This document shows, piece after piece, positions 1-9,942 of a stretch of DNA of 64,000 nt. The notes beneath the pieces were generated by a model that was given only the letters and a program-made list of their open reading frames with translations, was not told the origin of the DNA and made no database searches. How positions within the stretch are numbered: position 1 is the first letter of the stretch; each line of letters opens with the position of its first letter. The position numbers and the translations under genes are program-made. Origin of the DNA: Brevipalpus yothersi (Eukaryota; Arthropoda; Arachnida; Trombidiformes; Tenuipalpidae); NCBI GenBank assembly GCA_003956705.1, contig QZCP01000066.1, positions 190,533 to 254,532 on the forward strand, written 5' to 3'.

Positions 1-140
1 GATTGTGTTCACTTGATAGAAAAAGTTGATCATAATTAATCATCATTAATCATCAATGTTACCTTGAATTTTAATTGAGTTGAAAATTTTGCAAGTTTTG
101 TATTTGTGGAGTTATTGTGTATGTGTGTTTGGGTGAGAGT

Positions 141-1594
141 ATGGAGGTTGAGATGAATAGTGAAGATGGTGATCAAGCTCAATTGCCACTGCAAGAAGAA
201 GATTTACAAGATAGTAAGGAAAGTGTTTTCGATAAAGTAGTAGTTTGTGAATATGGTCCACGAATTTCGGGTAAAGAATGGTTAAATACGGTATCGAATG
301 TTGATATTAAGGTTGGCCCAGCTGATGAGGCGAATCATATGGAAGCTGGATGTAAATTGTTGAGCTCAAGTTTGATAAAGAATATCAATGCATTGGACAA
401 ATTGTTCCGTGATATGAGACGAATTTTGGAGTGTAAAGGAATGGATTGTGAGGATGATGATGAACAGGGTGAACAATTTGAAACCACCATTTTTGGACGT
501 CTAATACGGATACCCAATTCGGAGGGTGAAGAGAGCTTCTTTTTGCGACAAGACAGTCGATCAGAGAGAACATATCTTCTCGATTTAAAAAAAGTATCCC
601 AATATTCTCTGTTTCCTGGTCAATTTGTTGAAGTGAAAGGATCGACAAGTAATAAGACCATTTTGGTCCGAGAAATTGATACTCCAAAATGTCTTGCTCG
701 ACCATTTTGGTCAGAAATTCCATGTTCTTCACCCTATTTACATATAGCCACTGTGGCTGGACCTTTTAATAAGCAGAAATCGATTGATTACTCAAGTTTG
801 AATGGTGTACTTGATTATGTTTCTGCTTTCCGGCCTCATGTTCTTCTCATAGTAGGTCCTCTCATCGAAGTCACCGAGGAAATGTTTGATCATGATATTT
901 CGGAACTTTTTGATCAAATTTTGCAGAAAATCAGTGAAAAACTCACACAAACCACATGGGCATATGTCATATCATCACCTGAAGAATGGAATCAGGCAAT
1001 ATCATTTCCTACTCCACCTTATGGAGCTCAATCACGTCATCCAAGAATATTATTTCAACCCAATCCATCATTATTAAATATTTCTGGATTAATACTAGGT
1101 GTATCAACTGTAGATATTATTCATCATATGTCCAAACAAATTATTGAGAGGTTCGTTTTCAACTCTTATGCACCGAATTTTTTACCAAATTTCTAACTTT
1201 ACAGCAAAGGTTTGGAAGGCAGTCGAATTGAAAGATTATGTCGCCCGATAATCAGTCATGGAAGTTTTTATCCACTATATCCACCAGATGAATCTGTCAG
1301 CCTTGAAATTCCCAAATATAACTATTGCCTGTTCAGAACAACCCCTCACATAATGATCATTCCATCAAAGTTCAGGTTCTTCGTTAAAGTAAGTTAAAAA
1401 TCTATTCTCGACTAAATCGTAATTCTAATCCTCATCAACTTGTATTCCAGAATATCGATGGTTGCCTTTTTATCAACCCTGAGCGAATAAGAAAAGGAAC
1501 AATGTGTAGAATAAGAGTTGAAAAATCGGAAAGTGGAAGCATTTCTTCCGTTATCGATCTACTCAAAGTGGAAGTATTCAAAGTCAATCAGTGA
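141..1594 (+). CDS. POLA2: DNA polymerase alpha subunit B (three exons)
   Basis: Non-catalytic B subunit of the DNA polymerase alpha-primase complex, which primes nuclear DNA replication. Exons read as 141-1150, 1205-1388 and 1451-1594, giving 445 residues and ending in TGA. Both introns are very short (54 and 62 bases) with GT..AG borders and keep the frame. The exon 1 OB-fold region ends in a conserved YSLFPGQ segment. Exons 2-3 hold the inactive phosphoesterase-like domain, with the family's FYPLYPP, MIIPSKFRFFVK and INPERIRKG segments. The open frame extends upstream to a GTG at 117, but the first in-frame ATG is at 141. Human POLA2 is about 600 residues, so the N-terminal domain is missing or much shortened. 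It could lie in an upstream exon beyond the window. An ATTAAA at 1703 may be the polyadenylation signal. The family call is firm; the N-terminus is uncertain. Confidence 0.92.
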
Positions 1595-2018
1595 GTTATC
1601 CTGGACGTGCATCCATCATCGTGTGATCATTTTTTCCAATTGTTTTTATTTTCCTATTTTATCTTGATAATGTAATGTAAACTTTTCACCTCAACTAATT
1701 CCATTAAAATATATGGCCATTATTTTAAAGCCTCGCAAAAGTTTCAAAGTTCTGAACAACTTTTCATGATAATTTTTTCGAAAATTCTGCTCCTGGCCAG
1801 CTCCATCTGCATGTGGACAGCAGAAGACTTCAACAAAACATTGAAAAGACTTTTCCGTTCATTTTCGAGAGGGAAACAACAAGGTTGATGATCGCTTAAT
1901 TGTCACTGTCATTTGATTGATTGATTGCCACTTCGTTCAATAGATTGTAATTATTTCATGTTCTGATTAGAAGAAAGTACAACTGTGATTCTTCCCTTTT
2001 TGTGCCCACCGTTTTCGA
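1595..2018. other. Intergenic spacer between POLA2 and NEMP
   Basis: The stretch is AT-rich with no supported ORF. It holds a possible POLA2 polyadenylation signal (ATTAAA, 1703-1708) and presumably the NEMP promoter and 5' UTR. I see nothing else in it. Confidence 0.6.
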
Positions 2019-3820
2019 ATGTCAATGTTATCGATATTAAGTTCATTTTCATTTTGCTGTTTATTCCTCTGTTCTGTTAGCACACAAGAGTATAGAGATA
2101 CTTCAAATGTTGATGTTTCATTTACCAAATCAATTGATAAAAATACTGTTCTATTAGTGCCAAATGAAAAATATAATTATCCTCGTGATTCTGATAAGCC
2201 CATCTTTTGCAAATCTCGTTATGCATTCAAGTTTCATCATGCTTGGGCTCGAGCGTACATCAAGTTCAGCAATGATTCATCAATACAAGACATCGTAGAA
2301 GCTGGTAATGTGGATGAAATTAAAGAGAAGATTGATAAACGAGATGCACAATTTTGGCGATCATCCTTTCTTATGCCTCATTATTCGCCAACAATCCATA
2401 CACTGCCCTATCTTGAGCCATGGTGCCTCAAAGTCTGTTCAAAGAAATCTTTCTCTTTCAGCTATCATGTAGAAGGTGGGTTGAAATCCTTCTGATGGTG
2501 ATTCGAATTCAAGTTTTAACACAACACTAATTAAAACTCTTTCATGCTCTATATTAGGTTTCAATCCTTTCCTATTTGCTATCACTTTGATCGGGATTTT
2601 TGGATTTTATGCCTCCCCATCAATCTGTCGAAGTGTGGTCTTCTTCTACTCAGTATCTGGAATTCTCGGTTTTGTTGGATCGATTTTGATACTCTTCTTC
2701 ATTATTAGTCGATTCATACCTGGTCGAGTGAAATCAGTCTTCTTCCTTGTCGGCTCTTCATCAGTTGTTGTATTCTTCCGTCTCTTCTGGGAGAAACTTA
2801 CCGATCTAATGATGGACCATAGCACATCCATTACCATCTATATTGGTCTATCAACTCTACTTAGCCTCGCATTCGCATACCAAAGAGGTCCAATAACGAA
2901 CACTCGAACTCTTGATCTCGTTCAATGGACTTGTCAAGTGAGTAGGCTTTTTGATTTACTGAAGACTTGTTTCTGAAATTATATTCTTCTTCAATCCAAG
3001 GGTCTTTCACTGGTTGCTATTGGTTTGTCCATTTCCTTCACTCCAATTGCTTTTACAGTGATCATGGCCATGCTAGTACACAAACTATTGGGTGGAGTTT
3101 TTTCCAAAATATTTTTCTTCTTGTGAGTAAAATATTGCTCAACAGAATTCACACTTAATTTTGCATGTTAGAATTCTGTGTAGTTTTGAATGTTGATGCA
3201 TGTACAAATCAGTATTGATAGACTACTAAGTCAAATTCTCTCAATTAAAGATCATTTTGGAAAAAGACAAAATTGGAGCCTAGAAAGTTACTTACCGAAG
3301 AAGAATACATAAATGAAGGTAAAACCTTCACACAAACTGAGCTGGAGAAACTCAGAGAATATTGTCGATCTCCTGATGTCGATAAATGGAAGCTACTCCA
3401 TAAGCTCAAATCTCCTGAAAGGTAAGAAAATTGATATTAATCTATTCAATCACAACGAATTGTGCTTTCTGAATTCTTTATGAACTGAACTCTAGACACC
3501 TCTCTTTGTAGCTAGCCTAGATATGTCTACTCTCCCAACTGTAAGAGGTTTTTGAGATATTACTATTTGTCTTTGAATAACTGCAATTTTTGTTTCTACT
3601 TATGAGCAGATTTTGTCGCTTTGTTGTGGATGGTCAAGATTTAACGGAGGAAGAGATGTATGCATACGATTCAAGTAGCAATGATCTTTACGAAAGTAGT
3701 GACAATGGCGATATTCTGGTTTATCGAGAACAAAACGGTAAAACTGATGAACTAATCCAAGATTCAGAGAACGTTGTACATCTATCTGGACAGAAAATAA
3801 TTTTATCCGATCTCTATTGA
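2019..3820 (+). CDS. Nuclear envelope integral membrane protein, NEMP/TMEM194 family (five exons)
   Basis: Inner nuclear membrane protein; NEMP family members stiffen the nuclear envelope and matter for fertility in animals. Exons read as 2019-2475, 2558-2937, 3001-3122, 3251-3421 and 3610-3820, with GT..AG borders and consistent phases. The product is 446 residues, close to the family's usual 440 or so. A signal peptide lies at residues 1-22, followed by a lumenal domain with paired cysteines and then several hydrophobic segments in exons 2-3. Exon 4 has the family signature RKLLTEEEYINEG, then a KLREYCRSPD..W segment. Exon 5 begins with the RFCRFV..G..LTEEE segment and ends in an acidic tail. 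It starts 424 bases after POLA2 on the same strand. NEMP1 and NEMP2 cannot be told apart here. Confidence 0.9.
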
Positions 3821-5456
3821 TCGTTAAATGATCACTGCTACTTAATTTAAAGTGCCGTTTTTGCATTACTGATCATTATAAAACATTCTTGCATCATTTT
3901 TAAAAAATTTGATCATTTTTTCCCCTCTCAAATCAATCATCCTCCTCTTATTGAAAATATTTCGTACCTCTCTCTGATGACATTGGAATCCATTCAATTG
4001 GTGCCAAATGTTGCAATGGCATCGTATCCACATGGAAAGGTTGTTCTCAAAATGTAAACAAGAACTATAGAATGATAAATTGTGTTAAAAAAATTTACCT
4101 TGAAGTTCGAGGGAAAAACATATCCCTTCAAATTATAAAAGATGTAGAAACGAATGTTATCATAACACCGTTAACTAAAGGGTATAAATCTGACTGATAT
4201 AGAAAAAGTCTTCAGATTGCGAGTCTGAAAACAATTTCCAGTACCTAAGCCCAGATTCTCATTCAGCAAAGTACTCAGGTAATGATTGGGTAATCAAAAA
4301 TGTAACCAGAGTAAGTAAATGGACAACTCTATGCATTTTTACTGAGAGAGAGCTGTTGCGTAAGCCTTAGCTTCTAGACCGAGAATGGATGAAGTTAATC
4401 ACGTGGCCATCAGAGAAAGCATTCGATTGAACACTAGTTCAATTGATGGTCGATGTTTACTAGGATTTCGTTCTTCTAGAAAGTGTTGCCTGTGTGGAAA
4501 ATGACTCTTTGACAGTCTGTTAACTTCACATGAGGAATACCAGTTAGGTATCTTTTTTGAGCAAGGAGAAGAGATAGGAATTCTGGAAATAAAAAAAAAT
4601 AGATTAAAAGCTTTCATTTTTGTGAAATCTCTCGAAAACAAGGAAGAAAAAAAAATCTAACAGCTTTGAAGTGGAGGATAACAGAAATCTGCTAAGAAGT
4701 CTCCAAAAGTGCTCTTAAGCTGTAAATAGGAAAAATTCCTCTCCATATCTTTTGAAGCTCAGAAATAGGAACCAATTGTCAAGAATAGTCGATTTCTCCA
4801 CCAGTTGCGCTTGAAAACATCTTCGATTCAGATCCATCTGGAAAGTATTCTTGTGAGAATTCGAAATCTTTATGATGACAAGCGGAGAATACCCGGTAAT
4901 TCCAGCTTAGGAAAAGAGTAGAGAATACTTGACTGGGAAATAACTACTTGGAGAATACAATTGCAGATTTAAAAGTGATGAAAAGGAATTTGAGTGGTTT
5001 TATCGCAAATTATGGGAATCAATTTAATCTTAAGTTAACGATGGCATTAATCAAACTTCTCAAGAGATTTTCTCAAGAAGAACACGCACAATTCTCTCAT
5101 TTATGCTGTTGAAAGGGGGGAAAAGCGGCATCTGAATGTCTTTATATGACACTGGTGTAGCTTATTGATCATTAGATCATTAATAAGATCAAATCTTACA
5201 TAAATCTCGTGTTTAGAATTACACAAATATTGGAAAAGTTTGCTTCAGCCACATAATTGCTGATTTTTCATCAACAATAATGATGGTTTATCATGACAAC
5301 AATGATAATCGCGATGCGACAAATAATTTTGATGGCATCGATTTTTTCCATAATACTCTCATGAGTACTCCTGATTCTCTTCAATATTTATTGTCTCCTT
5401 AATTTTCTTGAATCAATTAAGATATTCACCTATATTCAATTTGATTTTCAAGATTC
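3821..5456. other. Intergenic region without a supported gene
   Basis: About 1.6 kb of AT-rich sequence between NEMP and the H2A-like gene. The longest open frames are about 80 codons, on the minus strand, with no recognisable domain. No tRNA, tandem array or transposon end was seen. It presumably holds the NEMP 3' UTR and the promoter of the H2A-like gene. Confidence 0.5.
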
Positions 5457-6050
5457 ATGGGTCCAGCAACTCGCCGTATTCCTTACTCAAGGCGAAAACG
5501 TGGCCGATTATCACGTCAAAGTCCAACAGCAAGATCTCCTAGTCCTTCTCCTGGTCAAGTCAATGCACCACCAGTCCGACGACATTCAAGTCGATCCCAG
5601 AAAGCTCAACTCATCATGCCTATTGGTCGAATATCAAGTTATTTGAAAAATTTTGTGGATCGATCAGGTGCCGATGCTGCAGTCTATCTTGCTGCAGCCA
5701 TTCAATATTTTGTCGTAGAAATCGTCTATGGAGTTATTAAATTCATGTATCTGAGTCAAATTCCAGGTACACATGAGCATAAAAGTCAAATCGAAGAAGA
5801 GGACCCATTTCGTAAAAAACCCAAAAGCCCACCTCCACCTAATGACAAGAATGTTAGCCAATTACCGCTAAAAAATAAGCGAATAACTCCTGAAATGCTC
5901 CACAAATCACTCAGAATGTATCCGGAATTAGGAGGGATGTTCATTGATAGGAGTAACTTTTTTCCTGTTTCCGCTTATGAGAAAGGCGTACGAAGAAAGT
6001 CGAAAAAACGTAGTAAATCGAAAGGCAAAGTTCAAGAAGCTGCTAAATAA
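5457..6050 (+). CDS. Divergent histone H2A-like protein with an insertion in loop L2
   Basis: A single-exon ORF of 197 residues whose core aligns with histone H2A. SRSQKAQLIMPIGRI (residues 45-59) matches the start of the fold and alpha-1. GADAAVYLAAAIQYFVVEI (71-89) matches alpha-2. KRITPEMLHKSLR (141-153) matches alpha-3. Canonical H2A is about 130 residues. Here about 38 extra, charged and proline-rich residues (roughly 102-140) sit between alpha-2 and alpha-3, and loop L1 is about 2 residues shorter. The N-tail is basic and carries several SP dipeptides. The C-tail is basic and the H2A docking segment (PNIQ) is absent. Only two of six acidic-patch positions stay acidic (E88, E157). No histone stem-loop was seen; the first AATAAA is at 6435. 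The likely role is a variant packaged in special chromatin, for example the male germ line, but that is inference. A splice removing the insert in frame was not found. Confidence 0.82.
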   Translation: MGPATRRIPYSRRKRGRLSRQSPTARSPSPSPGQVNAPPVRRHSSRSQKAQLIMPIGRISSYLKNFVDRSGADAAVYLAAAIQYFVVEIVYGVIKFMYLSQIPGTHEHKSQIEEEDPFRKKPKSPPPPNDKNVSQLPLKNKRITPEMLHKSLRMYPELGGMFIDRSNFFPVSAYEKGVRRKSKKRSKSKGKVQEAAK

Positions 6051-7148
6051 GAAGAAGTAAATTTTTTTGAGAAGCTTGATCGGAATTTAAGATAGCAAAT
6101 GATTGCAAATATTTGCCGGAGATTTGAAGTGAATTAAAATAGTTGTGCGCATTTTTATTAATACAAGTATTGGAAAAAAATTTCTCCCATAGTAATTATA
6201 ATTTTATGCTCATCTTCGTGTTTTCAATCAAATTTTCAAAATATCTTCAATTCAGTTCAATCCACTTCCCTTCGATTAGTCACTCTAATTACTAGTTCTA
6301 GCATATTCAGACTCAGTCTCACTCATTTATTTCAGAAAATTATGATCCAAAAAGCAGAATAACTAATGTAATTATCAGATTTTTTGACAAAAATCAGGAA
6401 AATCTAAGCTTTTATGATGAAAAATATACTTCATAATAAACACCTAATCTTAATAGTTTTCATTTAGTGAAAAAAATTCACCAAACCTCTATGTATATAA
6501 ATGTATATATATGTATATATATTTCAACTTTGACACGGAATGCTCCATGAACAGAACACATTTTATATCACTCTACTATTAGTCGGTTTTTACCTCTCCC
6601 ACACACTATAGTACTCGAATATTATACAGTAAATATTTGCTATCTGTCACTCTTTCTACGTCCCATATAAATGTCCGTGTGCCTTGCATATTATCATTCA
6701 CGCACATAAAAATTTGCATAAGAATGTGAGTGATATGCATATCTGTTTGAAGGACAGAATGGATGATATTATTATCTTTTTTTTCTGGCTCAGGAAGCCA
6801 TCGTGATCTGGAATGAGAGTGGAAAAGATGATATTCCCTAAATCATAATAAAGTGATGGGTTGTTGATGGAAATATTTTTCTTGTAGAAAGAAGAGAAGA
6901 AGTGAAAATATCATCCAAACAGTAATAGGGATGGAGCTTGATATTATCCTGATCAAAAATGAATCACTTTGGTTTATTGTCAGCCATCCAGGATAAGAAG
7001 AAAAAATTCTCCAAAATAATGACAATAACAAGTATTTATGTATACCCGTTCAAACACTAGACCCTAGAACATGGGATGAGTTTTGGAATTTTTTTTCTTA
7101 TTCTCATGAATCGAAACCCAGTCAACTGATTAACTTTCCATCATACAC
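6051..7148. other. Intergenic region
   Basis: About 1.1 kb of AT-rich sequence. It holds the probable polyadenylation signal of the H2A-like gene (AATAAA, 6435-6440) and a short TATATA-rich stretch near 6493-6520. No ORF with a recognisable domain was seen. Confidence 0.5.
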
Positions 7149-9539
7149 ATGAATCTTCACCATTTTATTAGTTTTCTTCCACCATATTTACTGATCCAAC
7201 TGATTTCATTTCCGTGTTTGGCTAACAAGATTTATTGTGAGAAAGCAAAAAAATCTTCAATATACCGAACTGCATCTGTTCAGCCAGAATATTCATTCAA
7301 GCCAATATTCTCATGTGTAGATCATTTTTGCAATAAAGCCACACTGAAGGGTACATTAAGTGATCGCAAGCGATCTGAAATCAAATTCGAATTGGTCAAG
7401 GACAAACATCGTCCAGAATCGTTCCAATACAAAGCAAATGGACGATCAATCCACTGTAATCATTACGTATGGTCACCCAGTTTGTCTTCTTCTTCGTTGA
7501 CTTCCTCTTCATCATCGAAAAATCTGTCTGGACATCATGATTGGATTACAGGATCAGTGAGTGTATGCAATGATAAGGATCGATCAAATATTCACTGGAT
7601 GGTAACAGGATTATTTCACAATGGATTGCAAATCATCACCATTGTGCCAGCCATAGATCCGGCCACCGAATCGAATGAGGAGCAATTGTATCAGTCATTG
7701 AATGATGAAGAAGGAAGTGATAAGTTAGATTTAAGAGATCATCTGTATTCGGTAATCCAATCTCCTGATCCATCACTAGACAGAGGAGAAAAAGATGAAG
7801 AGCTAAGTGAGAGAGGATTAAATAAAAAAAATGATCTAGGACCACCAAATAGTCCAATTAATTTGGGAGTCTTTAAATTGCAAGAATTAAGAATGATCCA
7901 AAAAAACAAGCCAATACCAGAAAATTCTCAAAGAATTTTCGGCTTTTCGTTCACCAAAGACCGACCAATGTTCATCAAGCTGGCAATCGTTAATGATGTT
8001 GGTATTTATGAGCGTTTCAAGGGTAATAGAAATCATATCAGACGAATGAATCAAATGGTTGTGGCTATGGTTAGTGCTCTATTTCAGCCACTCAATATAG
8101 CTGTTCTGCTGATGGACACCATCATATGGGATTACACTGATGGTATTCAATATTCAAAAAATCCGATGACCACTCTAGGCGATTTCCATCGATATCGTGA
8201 AGCTAAACTTTTGCCAAAATATGAGAATTACACAACCTATCTACTGGCATCCTATCATTTTGGCAATACTTACGGTTATTCTTTGATCGGTTCTGTTTGC
8301 TCTAGACTACACACTGGTGGTGTGGTGGTATTTTGGCCTGAATCAATTGCAATCACAGCCATCATAATGGCCCACGAAATTGGTCATACACTGGGAATGT
8401 GGCATGATTTGGTTGAAGATTGCTATTGTACCGATAAATCGTGTATCATGAGCTCAGTGATCAGTATGTATCTGCCCAAACGATGGTCCCAATGTTCCCA
8501 GCAAAGTGTACGCTATTTGCAGCATTCTGGTTACGATGGATGCTTATACGATCCACCGGTAAGCCATCAAGCTAGATCACCATTCTGTGGCAATGGATTC
8601 CTTGAGCCTGGTGAAGAGTGTGATTGTGGTCTCAATGAGTGTGGAAATTGTTGCGATTGGAAGACATGTAAATTGAGGAAGAATGCCAAATGTGGGACCG
8701 GTAAATGTTGTGATCCTCAAACGTGTCAACCTTATTTGAAATCAGATCACAAAATATGCCGCCATTCTAATAGTCCATGTGATATAGCGGAATATTGTGA
8801 TGGAAAATCAGAATTTTGTCCTGCTGATCGACGTCGTCAAAATGGTGGACCATGTTTCCAGGATGGCATATGTTACAATGGATTTTGTGCCAGTAGAAGA
8901 GTCCAATGCCAATTGTTGTGGGGTCCAAATGCTGATGTTGCCCCAGTGATGTGTTATAAATACAATACAAATGGAACTTTGGGTGCTGATTGTGGCTTTG
9001 ATTACCAGCTGAAACGCTTGATTCCATGTCATCGCGAAGATTCCTTCTGTGGTCGACTACAATGCATTACTCCAACTAATTCATCGTTCCGATTCCTTGC
9101 AGGACACCTTATCCAGATCAATAATCCAATTTGGAAGTCTACCATATGTAAAAGTTTACTAAGTGTAAGTGAACAGCTTCCTCGAGATCCAGGCTTGGTT
9201 CCTGATGGATCAATATGTGGACCCAATCGTGTGTGTAAAAATTCACGTTGCGTTTCGATTGAAGAGGTATCAGATGATGAAAAATGTGAAAACAAATGCT
9301 CTGAACGTCAGATATGTGATGATCTGGGCCAATGTCAATGTAAGGGAGGTTTCGCTGGTGAAGATTGTATGGAAGAGGTTCCGTCTGATGATTATCTGGG
9401 TTTTGATGATGATCAAATTTCGATGAGAAATATGGATGATTATATAAGGTTTTTTTCATCTACTACTCAAGTGCTTCCTTCATATATTCTGTCACTTTTC
9501 ATTTCATGTTCTACACTCTTCATCATTCTCATGTTCTGA
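7149..9539 (+). CDS. ADAM-family metalloprotease-disintegrin, single exon
   Basis: Membrane-bound or surface zinc protease of the adamalysin (ADAM9/12/19-like) type, 796 residues in one uninterrupted exon. The signal peptide is near residues 1-25, with a prodomain to about 270. The catalytic domain has the zinc site HEIGHTLGMWHD (409-420; ligands H409, H413, H419, catalytic E410) and the Met-turn CIM (432-434), so it should be active. A disintegrin domain (about 478-569) follows with the xCD loop at C544-D545, then the cysteine-rich region (570-700) and an EGF-like module (713-740). The protein ends at a hydrophobic stretch (about 779-796) with no cytoplasmic tail. AATAAA lies only 54 bases after the stop (9593-9598), which argues against further exons. 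No RXKR furin site was seen before the catalytic domain. The exact ADAM subtype is unknown. Confidence 0.92.
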   Translation: MNLHHFISFLPPYLLIQLISFPCLANKIYCEKAKKSSIYRTASVQPEYSFKPIFSCVDHFCNKATLKGTLSDRKRSEIKFELVKDKHRPESFQYKANGRSIHCNHYVWSPSLSSSSLTSSSSSKNLSGHHDWITGSVSVCNDKDRSNIHWMVTGLFHNGLQIITIVPAIDPATESNEEQLYQSLNDEEGSDKLDLRDHLYSVIQSPDPSLDRGEKDEELSERGLNKKNDLGPPNSPINLGVFKLQELRMIQKNKPIPENSQRIFGFSFTKDRPMFIKLAIVNDVGIYERFKGNRNHIRRMNQMVVAMVSALFQPLNIAVLLMDTIIWDYTDGIQYSKNPMTTLGDFHRYREAKLLPKYENYTTYLLASYHFGNTYGYSLIGSVCSRLHTGGVVVFWPESIAITAIIMAHEIGHTLGMWHDLVEDCYCTDKSCIMSSVISMYLPKRWSQCSQQSVRYLQHSGYDGCLYDPPVSHQARSPFCGNGFLEPGEECDCGLNECGNCCDWKTCKLRKNAKCGTGKCCDPQTCQPYLKSDHKICRHSNSPCDIAEYCDGKSEFCPADRRRQNGGPCFQDGICYNGFCASRRVQCQLLWGPNADVAPVMCYKYNTNGTLGADCGFDYQLKRLIPCHREDSFCGRLQCITPTNSSFRFLAGHLIQINNPIWKSTICKSLLSVSEQLPRDPGLVPDGSICGPNRVCKNSRCVSIEEVSDDEKCENKCSERQICDDLGQCQCKGGFAGEDCMEEVPSDDYLGFDDDQISMRNMDDYIRFFSSTTQVLPSYILSLFISCSTLFIILMF

Positions 9540-9942
9540 TCATATTTCTCAATGGCAATACATACCCTTGATTTTGACATCACTATCGTGATAATAAATG
9601 ATCAGTTTCCACTCACAATTTCATCATCCTTCATGATTTCAAATCAAATTGATAATATACCTCTATTGCTACTTTATATTCCGAGGAATGGTCTTCTTCA
9701 ATCTATTCCATCCATGTCATCATGGATTACTTCGAGCTACCAATCATTCACAAAACTTCTGTCTACAAAAACCCTAAGATCATGTAAACCAATGAATACC
9801 ATTGGGAATACTATAGTCAGCTATTCAGACCATCATGTCCGTTGACTAGTCCATTAGAACAGAATCGCTTATCTATGTCTTCTTCCTCTTCTTCTTCTTC
9901 GATCTGCTCACATGCAAATCCCTAAGTCAATTTAATCTTCTC
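9540..9942. other. ADAM 3' flank
   Basis: It contains the ADAM polyadenylation signal AATAAA at 9593-9598. An open frame of 97 codons at 9552-9845 has no recognisable domain and was not called. Otherwise nothing was seen. Confidence 0.5.

Noticed and set aside
5767..5880. A possible intron in the H2A-like gene covering the loop insertion
   Set aside because: A CAG/GTACAC donor-like site exists, but the acceptors downstream give the wrong phase, a stop, or an intron of only about 33 bases.
9139..9459. Minus-strand ORFs of 86-106 codons inside the ADAM gene
   Set aside because: They are shadows of the ADAM coding strand, with no domain of their own.
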